54,847 nucleotides of DNA, from positions 1-54,847 of the forward strand of contig CAJOHW010000031.1 in the NCBI GenBank assembly GCA_905234565.1, given 5' to 3'. Origin of the DNA: an uncultured Oscillibacter sp. GTDB taxonomy: Bacteria; Bacillota; Clostridia; Oscillospirales; Oscillospiraceae. The notes beneath the pieces were generated by a model. That model was not told the origin of the DNA and searched no databases. It saw nothing but the letters and a program-made list of their open reading frames with translations. Each line of letters starts with the position of its first letter. Position 1 is the first letter of the stretch. The position numbers were made by a program, and so were the translations under genes. Positions 34,890 through 44,129 of this stretch are shown here, in pieces.

Positions 34890-35384
34890 TCACCCGGCTG
34901 TAATTTCTTCCACCGACGCCCCCAGCAGGGCGATTAAGTCCCGGGGTGACGCCTCAATCTGCACTCCGATCTTTCCGCCGGAGAGGAAGATGGTCTCATA
35001 GTCCGCCGCCGTCCGGTGGAACACCACGGGATAGGGCTTCTTCATGCCGATGGGACTGCACCCACCCCGGACGTAGCCGGTGACGGCGTTCAGTTCTTTC
35101 AGCGGCAGCAGCGCCACGGACTTTTCTCCCACCGCTTTTGCCGCCTTCTTCAAATCCAGGGTCTCCGCCACGGGGATCTCGTATACATAGATTCCCCCGG
35201 AGGCCCCCTTGGCCGCTAAGGTCTTGAAACACCGATCCGGGTCCTCTCCCAGAGCCTCGGCGATATGGACGCCATACTCCCGGGTATCTGCGGGATTTTC
35301 CGCCTCCTGATAGGTGTGGGCGGTATAGGGAACGCGGCCCCGTTCCAGAATCCGCATGGCGTTGGTCTTTTCCTGTTTGGACAT
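34890..35384 (-). CDS. ybaK: Cys-tRNA(Pro) deacylase YbaK/EbsC
   Basis: This 164-residue editing enzyme hydrolyses mischarged Cys-tRNA(Pro) in trans. It has the YbaK fold markers: HIAEALGEDPDRCFKTLAAK, the central Lys pair in DLKKAAKAVGEKSVALL, the loop GYVRGGCSPIGMKKPYPVV and FLSGGKIGVQIEASPRDLI. Length is standard. It lies in the minus-strand run between the frameshifted EamA gene (18 bp upstream) and the RelBE-type pair. Confidence 0.93.
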   Translation of the reverse strand: MSKQEKTNAMRILERGRVPYTAHTYQEAENPADTREYGVHIAEALGEDPDRCFKTLAAKGASGGIYVYEIPVAETLDLKKAAKAVGEKSVALLPLKELNAVTGYVRGGCSPIGMKKPYPVVFHRTAADYETIFLSGGKIGVQIEASPRDLIALLGASVEEITAG

Positions 35385-35402
35385 CGGTTTTCTCTCCCCC
35401 TC

Positions 35403-36277
35403 TCACCGCAAAATCCAAACTCCCGCCAAAACGCACACAATGCCCAAAAGGGTTCCAAAGCCCATGGGCTCGTGAAACACCAGTACCCCCGCAAGAGACG
35501 CCACCACCGGCTCTAAGCTCGCCATAATGGACGCCCTCCCCGCCTCCACTTTCGCAAGGCCCCGGGTGTAGAGCAGATAGGGCAGGACCGTGGAAAACAG
35601 GGCCAGTCCCAGCCCCAGGGCCAGGGTTCCCGCTTCCCCCAGCGCCGCCCGGTCGGACCGGGCCAGAAACACCAGGGACGCCGGTCCCGCCAGAAGAAAG
35701 GTCCACACCGTCACCGTCATGGGGGGATAGTGGGCCAGGGCATAGCGGCCAAAGATGCTGTACAGGGCGTAGAAAAACCCGGCCCCCAGTCCCAGCAGGA
35801 CCCCCGCCCCCGTGGCCGACAGGTCCCCGCCCAGAACCCCGCACACCAGGGCGCAGCCCAGCAGCGTCAGTCCCAGGGCACACAGTTTCCGCTTTGTCAC
35901 CGGCTCTCCCCAGAGAACCGCCGACAGTACCACCACAAAGGACGGGGCCGTATACAGCAGAATGGACGCCACCGCCAGGGAACAGATCCGCTGGCAGGAA
36001 AAATAACACACGGTGAAAAACACCACGCTGACAATCCCGGTACCGAAAAAATACTTCAAATGCTCCCAGCGGATCCGGAACACGGAGCGGTCCCGGACCG
36101 CGAAATACGCCGCCAGCAGAACCATGCCCCCAAAGTTCCGCACCGCCACAATCTCGGGGACAGCCCCCGGGCCATCAGCGCCCGGTTCCACAGCCCTATC
36201 ACGCCCCACAGCGCCGCCGCCGTTAAGATGGAGGCGTAGGCACCCGCATTGGTTCCTCCGGCTGATTCGGTCCTCAT
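35403..36277 (-). pseudogene. EamA/DMT-family transporter, frameshifted near the N terminus
   Basis: The first helix is in one frame (MRTESAGGTNAGAYASILTA, then ALWGVIGLWNRALMARGLSP). The remaining nine helices are in another frame, from EIVAVRNFGGMVLLAAYFAV to the end (VCVLAGVWILR). Adding one C to the four-C run at 36156-36159 joins them perfectly and gives a 291-residue, ten-helix drug/metabolite exporter with two EamA halves. The break may be a real mutation or a homopolymer sequencing error. The substrate is unknown. Confidence 0.85.
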
Positions 36278-36296
36278 TTCTCCCCCCGCAGTTCTA

Positions 36297-36704
36297 TCAA
36301 ATATCCCTCAAGTACCGCCCGCAAAATTCCGCCGCCGTCATCACTGTAATGCCCTCAAAGTTTCCCACGTTCAGTAAATCTTTGTCACCGCTGACAATAT
36401 AGAGCGCCCCGGCGTCCTTCGCGCAGCCGAAAAATTTGTCGTCATCCGGGTCCCGGCAAACCTCCACTTTGGACACCGCCTCCACAAACCGCAGGCTCTC
36501 GATAAAAACCGAAAAAACATCCTGCCGCAGTTTTCCCTGTTTCCGGCGGATCATTTCCTCCACAATTCTGCGGTATTCCTCCGAAATCTCTGCCGTGGCA
36601 CAGGCTTCCAAACGGTGATAAACAGCGGCTTCTATGATCTTTCTGGGAAGCCCGCCAAAGAAAACACCGGAAATCACCACATTGGTGTCAATGACAATTC
36701 TCAT
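36297..36704 (-). CDS. PIN-domain toxin (putative toxin-antitoxin toxin, PIN family)
   Basis: This 135-residue protein has a PIN ribonuclease fold: MRIVIDTNVVISGVFFGG with the first catalytic Asp, Glu in ISEEYRRIVEE, DPDDDKFFGCAKDAGA and IVSGDKDLLNV. All four acidic positions appear present, so it should be active. It overlaps the upstream AbrB-type gene by ATGA, giving a standard antitoxin-toxin order. Confidence 0.88.
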   Translation of the reverse strand: MRIVIDTNVVISGVFFGGLPRKIIEAAVYHRLEACATAEISEEYRRIVEEMIRRKQGKLRQDVFSVFIESLRFVEAVSKVEVCRDPDDDKFFGCAKDAGALYIVSGDKDLLNVGNFEGITVMTAAEFCGRYLRDI

Positions 36705-36970
36705 GCCTGTTTCCCGCGCCTGAATTCTTTCACAATGCCGGACACGTCCTCTTCCCGGTATCCCGCTTCTTCCGCCCAGTCCCGCGCTTCATCCATCCAT
36801 GCCTTGAAATCCTGGACTGTAGGTACCCGGATGGGTTTAAGCATAATGCTGTCCGGATCCACAAGAATGGCGATCCAGCTGCCTCCGGAAAGCCCCATTT
36901 CTTTGCGCATTCCCTCCGGGATCCGTACCGTCCCCTCCCGGGACATCTCTAAAATTTCCATCTCCATCAA
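36701..36970 (-). CDS. AbrB/MazE-type antitoxin
   Basis: This protein of about 89 residues has an N-terminal swapped-hairpin AbrB DNA-binding domain (MSREGTVRIPEGMRKEMGLS) and an acidic C-terminal helix region that would cover the PIN toxin. Translation may start at either of two ATGs one codon apart; AGGAGGGC lies upstream. It is tightly coupled to the PIN gene and separated from uvrB by 14 bp. Confidence 0.85.
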   Translation of the reverse strand: MMEMEILEMSREGTVRIPEGMRKEMGLSGGSWIAILVDPDSIMLKPIRVPTVQDFKAWMDEARDWAEEAGYREEDVSGIVKEFRRGKQA

Positions 36971-36984
36971 AAAGCCCTCCTGTC

Positions 36985-38955
36985 CTACTTCTCCCCCCGC
37001 AGTTCAATGATCCGGTCCCGCAAAACCGCCGCGTACTCAAATTCCAGCATCCGGCTGGCCTCCTTCATGGCCTTCTCCAGTTTCGCAATCTCCGCCGCCC
37101 GCTCCTGGGCCGACAGCTTTCTCTTCCTCCGGCCCCGGATCGTGTCCTCCTCCGCCGTCTTGGAGATCTCCAGCACCTCCCGGACCCCTTTGATGATCGT
37201 CTTCGGCACAATGCCGTGCTCCTGATTAAAGGCGTCCTGCAGCCTCCGGCGGCGGGCCGTCTCGTCCATGGCGCTGCGCATGGACGGCGTGATCTCGTCG
37301 GCGTACAGCACCACTAACCCCTCCGCGTTCCGGGCCGCCCGGCCTATGGTCTGGATCAGGGAAGTCTCCGAACGCAGAAAGCCCTCCTTGTCCGCGTCCA
37401 ATACCGCCACGAAACTGACCTCCGGCAGATCCAGTCCCTCCCGCAGCAGGTTGATTCCCACCAGTACGTCAAATTCCCCTAAGCGCAGATCCCGGATGAT
37501 CTCCATCCGCTCAATCGTCTCCACGTCCGCGTGCATATACCGGACCTTCACCCCGGCGTTCTTCAGATACTCCGTCAAATCCTCCGCCATCTTCTTGGTC
37601 AGCGTGGTCACCAGGACCCGCTCCTTCTTCTCCCCACGGCTCCGGATCTCCTCTAACAAATTGTCAATCTGTCCCTCAACCGGACGCACTTCCACTCTTG
37701 GATCCAGCAGTCCCGTGGGACGGATCACCTGCTCCACCACCTGGTCCGCCCTCTGGCGCTCGTAAGGCCCCGGCGTGGCGGACACAAACACCGCCTGCCC
37801 AATCCGGGACTCGAATTCCTCAAATTTTAAGGGACGGTTGTCAAAAGCGCAGGGCAGACGGAACCCGTATTTTACCAGGCTCTCTTTCCGGGCGTGGTCC
37901 CCGTTGTACATGGCCCGTACCTGGGGCAGCGTCACATGGCTCTCGTCCACAAAGAGCAGGAAATCTTTCGGGAAGAAGTCCAATAGCGTCATGGGCGCGG
38001 ATCCCACCGGACGGCCGGAAATAATCCGGGAATAGTTCTCAATTCCCGAACAGTAGCCCAGTTCCGCCATCATCTCCATGTCGTACTCCGTCCGCTGACG
38101 GATCCGCTGGGCCTCCACCAGCTGGCCGTTGTCCGTGAATACCTTCACCTGTTCTTCCAGCTCCTGACGGATCTGTTCCATGGCCCGGTCCATCTTGGGC
38201 TTGGTGGTCACATAGTGGCTGGCGGGATAAATGGCAATGTGGGTCAGATGCTTGTTCACCGCTCCCGTCAGGGGGTGGAAATCGCTGATGCGTTCAATCT
38301 CGTCCCCGAAAAATTCCACCCGGACGGCGTGATCCCGGTAATACGCCGGATAGATCTCCACCGTGTCCCCCCGCACCCGGAAGCGGTTGCGTTCAAAGGC
38401 CACATCGTTGCGCTCGTACCGGTTCTCCACCAGACGCCGCAGCAGCTGGTCCCGGTCCCAGGACGCCCCCACACGCAGGGAGATCACCAGATTGGCAAAA
38501 TCCTCCGGTTCTCCTAAGCCGTAGATACAGGACACCGACGACACCACAATCACGTCCCGCCGTTCCAGCAGGGCGCAGGTGGCCGACAGCCGCAGACGGT
38601 CTATCTCATCGTTGGTGGAGGCGTCCTTGGCAATATAGGTGTCCGTGTGGGGGATATAGGCCTCCGGCTGATAGTAGTCGTAATAGCTGACAAAATACTC
38701 CACGGCGTTGTTGGGAAAGAACTCCTTGAACTCCGCGCACAGCTGGGCCGCCAGGGTCTTGTTATGGGCCAGCACCAGGGTGGGCCGCTTCACCCGCTCA
38801 ATCACTTTCGCCATGGTGAAGGTCTTGCCGGAACCCGTCACGCCTAAGAGTACCTGTTCTTTTAATCCCGCCTCTATGCCCGACGCCAGGGCGTCTATGG
38901 CCTGGGGCTGGTCCCCCGCGGGGGTGTATTCCGATTGCACTTGAAAATCAGGCAT
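36985..38955 (-). CDS. uvrB: Excinuclease ABC subunit B
   Basis: This is a complete 656-residue UvrB, the helicase-like damage-verifying subunit. It has Walker [15 protein letters not shown] near residue 40, a beta-hairpin with [18 protein letters not shown], the DEAD-like box [12 protein letters not shown], helicase motif [11 protein letters not shown] and the C-terminal UVR coiled coil ([20 protein letters not shown]) that binds UvrC. The ATG follows GAGGTGACACC. It is preceded by radC 115 bp away on the same strand and followed by the PIN/AbrB pair. Confidence 0.98.
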   Translation of the reverse strand: MPDFQVQSEYTPAGDQPQAIDALASGIEAGLKEQVLLGVTGSGKTFTMAKVIERVKRPTLVLAHNKTLAAQLCAEFKEFFPNNAVEYFVSYYDYYQPEAYIPHTDTYIAKDASTNDEIDRLRLSATCALLERRDVIVVSSVSCIYGLGEPEDFANLVISLRVGASWDRDQLLRRLVENRYERNDVAFERNRFRVRGDTVEIYPAYYRDHAVRVEFFGDEIERISDFHPLTGAVNKHLTHIAIYPASHYVTTKPKMDRAMEQIRQELEEQVKVFTDNGQLVEAQRIRQRTEYDMEMMAELGYCSGIENYSRIISGRPVGSAPMTLLDFFPKDFLLFVDESHVTLPQVRAMYNGDHARKESLVKYGFRLPCAFDNRPLKFEEFESRIGQAVFVSATPGPYERQRADQVVEQVIRPTGLLDPRVEVRPVEGQIDNLLEEIRSRGEKKERVLVTTLTKKMAEDLTEYLKNAGVKVRYMHADVETIERMEIIRDLRLGEFDVLVGINLLREGLDLPEVSFVAVLDADKEGFLRSETSLIQTIGRAARNAEGLVVLYADEITPSMRSAMDETARRRRLQDAFNQEHGIVPKTIIKGVREVLEISKTAEEDTIRGRRKRKLSAQERAAEIAKLEKAMKEASRMLEFEYAAVLRDRIIELRGEK

Positions 38956-39070
38956 GGTGTCACCTCAATGCTGCGCGATTGGCGCAAGATGGGCCTCACC
39001 CGGGTTCCGGGCGAACAGCCAACAGTGGCGCGAAGCGCTGGATAAAAGGCGTCCTCTACTCCAGCAAGGA

Positions 39071-39739
39071 CTACTCCAAAAACCCGCTGTCGCGCATGGA
39101 GACGTAATCGCCGTCAGCCACGATGATGTGGTCCCGCAGTTCGATGTGCACGGTTTCCAGGGCTTTGCGGACCTGGGCGGTGGCGTCGTAGTCCTCCTGG
39201 GAGGGCAGGGCCACGCCGCTGGGGTGGTTATGGGAGAGAATCACGGAGGACGCATTGACGGCGGAGGCGTTGAGGACCATGGTCCGCAGGTCGGAGACCA
39301 CGGAGCAGATCCCGCCCAGGCCGATTTTGTCACAGGAGAGGAGTTTCCCCTTCCGGTCCAGGCACAGCTGGTAGACGATCTCCTGGTCCTCTCCGAAGAA
39401 GCGGCCCATGAGGTACGTTCCGGCCCGCTGGGTGGTATTGAGAATCCGTTCCGCCTGGCCCTGCTCGGCCCGCTGGACCAGTTTGGACAGAAGGGTAATG
39501 AGGATGGCGGTATTGTCTCCCACGCCCTTGGTTTTCTTCAGGCTCTCCATCGACGCGCCCAGCACCGCGCTCAACGAGCCGTAGCGGTCCAGAAGGTCAT
39601 GGGCCAGCGGGTTGACGTTCACCCGGGGAATGGAGAAGAACAGCAGAAGTTCCAGCAGTTCATGATCGGCGAAGTTGTCCGCCCCGAATTTCAGATACCG
39701 CTGGCGCATCCGTATCCTGTGATCATCGTGAACGCCCAT
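39071..39739 (-). CDS. radC: RadC-family JAMM-domain protein
   Basis: This 222-residue protein has helix-hairpin-helix-like sequence at about 45-85 (YGSLSAVLGASMESLKKTKG) and a C-terminal MPN/JAMM domain with the metal motif HNHPSG followed by D in SQEDYDATAQ. The role in DNA repair is historical and unproven. GGGGGTGA precedes the ATG. It heads the uvrB run. Confidence 0.93.
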   Translation of the reverse strand: MGVHDDHRIRMRQRYLKFGADNFADHELLELLLFFSIPRVNVNPLAHDLLDRYGSLSAVLGASMESLKKTKGVGDNTAILITLLSKLVQRAEQGQAERILNTTQRAGTYLMGRFFGEDQEIVYQLCLDRKGKLLSCDKIGLGGICSVVSDLRTMVLNASAVNASSVILSHNHPSGVALPSQEDYDATAQVRKALETVHIELRDHIIVADGDYVSMRDSGFLE

Positions 39740-39841
39740 GAAGCCGTCACCCCCTAATCCCTCTATTGTACCGGGAACCGGGAGAAAATCAAGCGGTTTC
39801 GGAGATTTTTTCCGGTAAGGGGCGGGAAAAGGCGGGAAACC

Positions 39842-39865
39842 CCGGGAAGCCGAATGGCTTCCCGG
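39842..39865. terminator. Hairpin downstream of the SLH gene
   Basis: CCGGGAAGCC pairs with GGCTTCCCGG around GAAT. It lies 40 bp beyond the SLH stop codon on the minus strand and is followed there by only GGTTTCCC, so its U-tract is weak. Confidence 0.6.
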
Positions 39866-39904
39866 AGTATGGGCGTGAGAGTATGCGGTTCTATGGGGCG
39901 GAGG

Positions 39905-41851
39905 TTACGCCCCGGCCTCGATCAGGCGGATCTCTCCGCCGTAGGCGTAGAGGTCCAGACGGTCCGCGTAATCCCGGGCCTGTTCCAGGGTCATCCAGCG
40001 GCGGGTGTCCCGGTTATAGCAGGGGAGGCTGTCCGGCACCACATAGGTCTGTCCGCCGAACGTCACGGCGTTGTCCCCGATCCAGGCGGAAGCGGACACG
40101 GTGCCCAGGCGGTCCATGGTCCGCACGGCGGTATAGGCCGTCCCCGCCCGGTTTACCCGGACCGCCACATAAGTGTCCTTGCGTACGTCGCCGTAGTCGT
40201 TGAAGAAGGGGCCGATGGTTTGTGCGCCGCCGCAGTCCACGGTCAGGGACTGGCGCCCGTCCCCGTCCCGGGTAACGGAGGCCAGGCCGTAATAGTAGGT
40301 TCCGGAGGCGGCATTGGTACCCAGAAGGATGAGATCCACCTGTCCCGCCCAGTTCAGGCGGCTGGCGGCGATGTCCCCGGCGGGAATCACCGTGCGGTCC
40401 AGATCCTCCAGGGCGATCAGGCCGTCCCGGTCATAGAGCCGGACGGTTTCCGCAAGGGGCGTACCCCCCAGGGTCCGCTGATCCGTGTCCAGGGTCCCGC
40501 CGGCCCCGCCGTACAGGCGCTGAAACCAGATTTTGCCGTCCGCGTCGGAGGAGACGCTCATGACGGCCTCCGTCATACCGGAGGCGGAGCAGTCCAGGGG
40601 GATCTCCGTATTGCCGCACAGAAGGCGTAAGGTGCCCACGGTTTTGCTGTCGCTGTCCGAGCCGCCCAGGACCGCCACGGCGTTGCCCCGGCTCTCCTGA
40701 ACCGCTCCCGCCACTCTGCCGTCCGCCGACAGATAGAAGGTCAGCACCTGTCCCGGATGGAACCGGGCCAGGGTATCCCGGGCAGTGGGCAGAACGTCAA
40801 ACTCCGTTCCGAGAAACTCCACGCTGGTGGGATTGGACACCCCGGGGGAGCAGTTCTCATAGTAGGCGGTCACCCGGGTATCGCACACCAGCACGGCGTT
40901 GGTGGCGGCGGACCACACGGCCACATCGCCCACCCGCAGTTCCCGGGACGCAACGCGAATGCCGTTTTTATAGATGGCGTAGCCGGAACGGTTCCCGGTC
41001 AGGGCGGAGAAGCCCGCCGTGGAGCCGTTGGCGGACACCAGTACCGCGCCGCTGGAAGCGGTGCCTATGGTGTCCTCTGTGGGCAGGAAGGTCAGAGCCT
41101 TGCCGTTCTTCAGCACCACTTTCCCCTTGCTCCCCACCAAGGTGGTGGAGTTCTGGGGCTTCTCCATCTCATAGGAGCCGATGGGCGTCACCAGTTTGCC
41201 GTTGGCGGCGTCTAAGGAGGTGAGGGTGGTCTCCTCGCTGAGGGTATAGAAAGACGCGCCAGCGGCGGTCTCCGCTTTCAGCAGGTTCCGGAACAGTTTC
41301 GCCGCCTGGCCCCGGGACAGGGCGGTGTTGGCGCTGCCGCCCACGCCGTCGGTCAATTCGATGGAGTCCGCCATGGCAATATGCCCGTGAGGCCATACGC
41401 CGCCGATGTCCTCATCCTTATAGCCCAGCAGCCGCAGTAAGATTGTCACGGCGTGGCCCAACGTGACAGTGCGGTCCGGGTGGAAACTGCCGTCGGCGTA
41501 TCCGGCGATGATCTTCTTCCCCTGGGCCGCCAAGTTGATATAGGACGCCGCCCAGTGGCCGGGCTTCACGTCGGGAAACACAGTCACGCCGGCATAGCGG
41601 GACAGCTCCTTCTCCGCGCCGATGGCGTTGATGACCAGCTTGCAGAACTGGGCCCGGGTCAGGGTGCCTTCCGGACGGAAGGTGCCATCGCTGTACCCGT
41701 CCAGCACCCCCATGAGCCGCAAAGTCTCCGCGGCGGCGGCGGTGGCGGGGTCCGGAATGTCCGGGAAGCTGTCCGCCGCGAGACAGGGGGAGATCAGGAG
41801 CATGGCCCCCATCCAGCAGGCCAGCAGCAGGGAAAGAAACCGTTTTTTCAT
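39905..41851 (-). CDS. S-layer homology (SLH) domain surface protein
   Basis: This is a 648-residue secreted protein. The signal peptide MKKRFLSLLLACWMGAMLLI ends near the AA at 26. Three SLH domains span about 28-200: FPDIPDPATAAAAETLRLMG, VFPDVKPGHWAASYINLAAQ and a third beginning ADSIELTDGVGG. These bind pyruvylated wall polymer. The remaining 440 residues are beta-rich with no recognised catalytic motif and end DLYAYGGEIRLIEAGA. GTAAGGAGG precedes the ATG. It starts 15 bp after the ABC permease and so belongs to the export operon, perhaps as its surface partner or cargo. Confidence 0.9.
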   Translation of the reverse strand: MKKRFLSLLLACWMGAMLLISPCLAADSFPDIPDPATAAAAETLRLMGVLDGYSDGTFRPEGTLTRAQFCKLVINAIGAEKELSRYAGVTVFPDVKPGHWAASYINLAAQGKKIIAGYADGSFHPDRTVTLGHAVTILLRLLGYKDEDIGGVWPHGHIAMADSIELTDGVGGSANTALSRGQAAKLFRNLLKAETAAGASFYTLSEETTLTSLDAANGKLVTPIGSYEMEKPQNSTTLVGSKGKVVLKNGKALTFLPTEDTIGTASSGAVLVSANGSTAGFSALTGNRSGYAIYKNGIRVASRELRVGDVAVWSAATNAVLVCDTRVTAYYENCSPGVSNPTSVEFLGTEFDVLPTARDTLARFHPGQVLTFYLSADGRVAGAVQESRGNAVAVLGGSDSDSKTVGTLRLLCGNTEIPLDCSASGMTEAVMSVSSDADGKIWFQRLYGGAGGTLDTDQRTLGGTPLAETVRLYDRDGLIALEDLDRTVIPAGDIAASRLNWAGQVDLILLGTNAASGTYYYGLASVTRDGDGRQSLTVDCGGAQTIGPFFNDYGDVRKDTYVAVRVNRAGTAYTAVRTMDRLGTVSASAWIGDNAVTFGGQTYVVPDSLPCYNRDTRRWMTLEQARDYADRLDLYAYGGEIRLIEAGA

Positions 41852-41866
41852 AGGACTGGGACCTCC

Positions 41867-43111
41867 TTACTCCGCCCGCAGCGCGTCCACCGGCTGCAGC
41901 CGGGATGCCTTCACCGCCGGATAACTGCCGAAAATCACTCCCAGGGCTACCGACAGGGAAAACGCCCCCGCCGTCACATAAAAGGAGGGATAAATGGTCA
42001 TATGGAACATGATATTCCCCAGGGCCAGGCTTCCGGCGGTGCCTACGCCGATGCCCACCACGCCGCCGATGCCGCAGAGCATGGCGGCCTCAATCAGGAA
42101 CTGGGCCACGATGCTCCCTCTCTGAGCGCCGATGGCCCGGCGGATGCCGATCTCCCGGGTGCGCTCCGTCACCGTCACCAGCATGATGTTCATAATGCCG
42201 ATGCCGCCCACCAGCAGGGAAATGGCGGCGATCCCCGCCAGTACCCCGCCGATGACGCCGATCTCCGCGTTTACCATATCCGTCATCTGGTCGTTGGAAC
42301 TGATGTAAAAGTTGTCCTCTCCCACCAGGCCCTTGAGAAAGCCCTGCATGAGGGCGGTGGTTTCATCCGCCTCCGCGTCGTCCGCCAGTTTGACGATGAA
42401 CCGCCGGGGCTTTTCGCCCCCTAAGAGCCGCCGGGTGGTGAAGGGAAAGACCATAAAATTGTCGATCATGCTGTTGTTGGCGCTGGCGTCGGACAGGCGG
42501 GAGGCGTAGACCCCCACCACCGTGAAATCGTTGCCCCTGACCTGCATGGTCTGCCCAATGGGGTTCTGGGTGCCGAAGAACAAAAACGCCGCGTCATAGC
42601 CCAGGACAATCACCTGGTTATAGTTCTGGATATCCAAATAGGACAGGTCCCGCCCCCGGAGGAGCTTCAAGTTGTTGCACTGGCTGTACTGGTCGCTGCC
42701 GTAGTACAGCTCCGGCGGGGCCTCCAACAGGTTCCAGTTGTCGTCGTATTTATACTCCATGTTGGCGGAGTTTTTCGTGCCGTAGACCACGTTGGCCTCC
42801 ACGTACCCCTCCGGTGTGATCCCCATAATATCGTCTCTCATGTTGCAGTAATTATAGAGATCCGGGTAGTAGTCCGGGGACACGTCGTTGCCCTGGTCGT
42901 CCCACATCCAGGTCCAGATGTTGACGCTGAGGCGTCCCGTCCCCATGGCGGAGAACCGGGCCAGCATCGAGGTCCGGTAGCCGTCCATGACGGACACGAT
43001 GGTCATCACCGCCGCGATGCCGATGAAGATGCCCAGAATCGTCAGGGCGGACCGGCCCTTCTTCCCCATAATGGACTTCCACGCCATTTTGAATGCCTGC
43101 CAGAGGTTCAT
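41867..43111 (-). CDS. MacB-type ABC transporter permease (FtsX domain)
   Basis: This 414-residue protein has one N-terminal helix (about 20-42, [20 protein letters not shown]), a large extracytoplasmic MacB_PCD domain (about 45-270) and three C-terminal FtsX helices, with the mid-loop signature [20 protein letters not shown]. Such permeases use mechanotransmission to drive export of peptides, lipids or toxins outside the cell. It overlaps the ATPase gene by ATGA. Confidence 0.93.
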   Translation of the reverse strand: MNLWQAFKMAWKSIMGKKGRSALTILGIFIGIAAVMTIVSVMDGYRTSMLARFSAMGTGRLSVNIWTWMWDDQGNDVSPDYYPDLYNYCNMRDDIMGITPEGYVEANVVYGTKNSANMEYKYDDNWNLLEAPPELYYGSDQYSQCNNLKLLRGRDLSYLDIQNYNQVIVLGYDAAFLFFGTQNPIGQTMQVRGNDFTVVGVYASRLSDASANNSMIDNFMVFPFTTRRLLGGEKPRRFIVKLADDAEADETTALMQGFLKGLVGEDNFYISSNDQMTDMVNAEIGVIGGVLAGIAAISLLVGGIGIMNIMLVTVTERTREIGIRRAIGAQRGSIVAQFLIEAAMLCGIGGVVGIGVGTAGSLALGNIMFHMTIYPSFYVTAGAFSLSVALGVIFGSYPAVKASRLQPVDALRAE

Positions 43112-43809
43112 AACCAGTCCACCTCCTGGGGGTGGTCCTCCACAACTTTGCCGTCCGACAGGCGGACCACCCGCCGGGCGGTGGCGGCGATGCCGTTGTC
43201 GTGGGTAATCAGAATCACGGTGCTGCCCTCTTTGTTCAGCACCCGCAGAAATTCCAGCACTTCCAGGCCCGTCCGGGAATCCAAGGCCCCGGTAGGCTCA
43301 TCCGCCATTATAATGGGCGGATGGGTGGCGATGGCCCGGGCAATGGCCACACGCTGCTGCTGTCCGCCGGACATCTCCGTGGGATGGTGCTTTGTGCGTC
43401 CCGCAAGGCCCACCCGTTCCAGGGCCTCCATGGCCATATCCCGCCGGTCAATGGGGTCGATGCCCTGATAGATCAGGGGCAGTTCCACGTTTTCCAGTAC
43501 CGTCAGGCTCTGGATCAGGTTGTACTGCTGGAAGATGAAGCCGATCTGTTTGTTGCGGATCCGGCTGAGGGCCTTGTCGGAGAGATCCTGGACGTTGGTG
43601 CCGTCCAGGAGATACTCCCCGTAGGTGGGGATATCCAGACAGCCCAGGACGTTCATCATAGTGGATTTGCCGGAGCCGGACTGTCCCACCACCGCCACGA
43701 ATTCGCCCTTGCCGATGGTCAGGGACACGCCGTCCAGGGCCCGGACTTCGCTTTCCAGGCCCTCGCCGTAGATTTTATAGATATCGCGCAGTTCTACCAA
43801 ATGGGACAT
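43108..43809 (-). CDS. MacB/LolD-type ABC transporter ATP-binding protein
   Basis: This is a 233-residue ATPase. Walker [13 protein letters not shown] (about 42), Q-loop [14 protein letters not shown], signature [14 protein letters not shown], Walker [15 protein letters not shown] and the H-loop [12 protein letters not shown] are all present. The MacB-subfamily pattern [16 protein letters not shown] is clear. The ATG at 43807-43809 follows AAGGAGGAATGACAGGGC. It is coupled to the permease and separated from the adaptor gene upstream by the 97-bp tandem repeats. Confidence 0.95.
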   Translation of the reverse strand: MSHLVELRDIYKIYGEGLESEVRALDGVSLTIGKGEFVAVVGQSGSGKSTMMNVLGCLDIPTYGEYLLDGTNVQDLSDKALSRIRNKQIGFIFQQYNLIQSLTVLENVELPLIYQGIDPIDRRDMAMEALERVGLAGRTKHHPTEMSGGQQQRVAIARAIATHPPIIMADEPTGALDSRTGLEVLEFLRVLNKEGSTVILITHDNGIAATARRVVRLSDGKVVEDHPQEVDWL

Positions 43810-43867
43810 TGCCCTGTCATTCCTCCTTGTGGAACGGTTTGGAACAGGGAGAGGGGTGTTATCCCCC

Positions 43868-44129
43868 CTCCGTTGCCGTCGCAAATGCTATGAACAGAAT
43901 CAGCTTTTAGAGCGAGTTGGCCGTCCGCCAAGGACCGCCACGGCCTGGCTGTCTTGAATGCTGCCTCCGTTGCCGTCGCAAATGCTATGAACAGAATCAA
44001 CTTTTAGAGCGAGTTGGCCGTCCGCCAAGGACCGCCACGGCCTGGCTGTCTTGAATGCTGTCTCCGTTGCCGTCGCAAATGCTATGAACAGAATCAACTT
44101 TTAGAGCGAGTTGGCCGTCCGCCAAGGAC
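43868..44129. repeat. 97-bp tandem repeat, about 2.7 copies, inside the export operon
   Basis: The unit, starting CTCCGTTGCCGTCGCAAATG, recurs at 43868, 43965 and 44062 with a period of exactly 97 bp and only a few differences. Each unit includes GGCCGT...ACGGCC, a possible hairpin. The last, partial copy ends at the TAG stop codon of the adaptor gene (44129). The array fills most of the 319-bp gap before the ATPase gene. No start codon and ribosome-binding site suggest a real gene in it, although the minus strand stays open over one unit. Confidence 0.93.

Noticed and set aside
43868..44129. 97-bp repeats read as small protein genes on the minus strand (MILFIAFATATE...)
   Set aside because: The frames arise from repetition of one unit, lack ribosome-binding sites and have no family resemblance.
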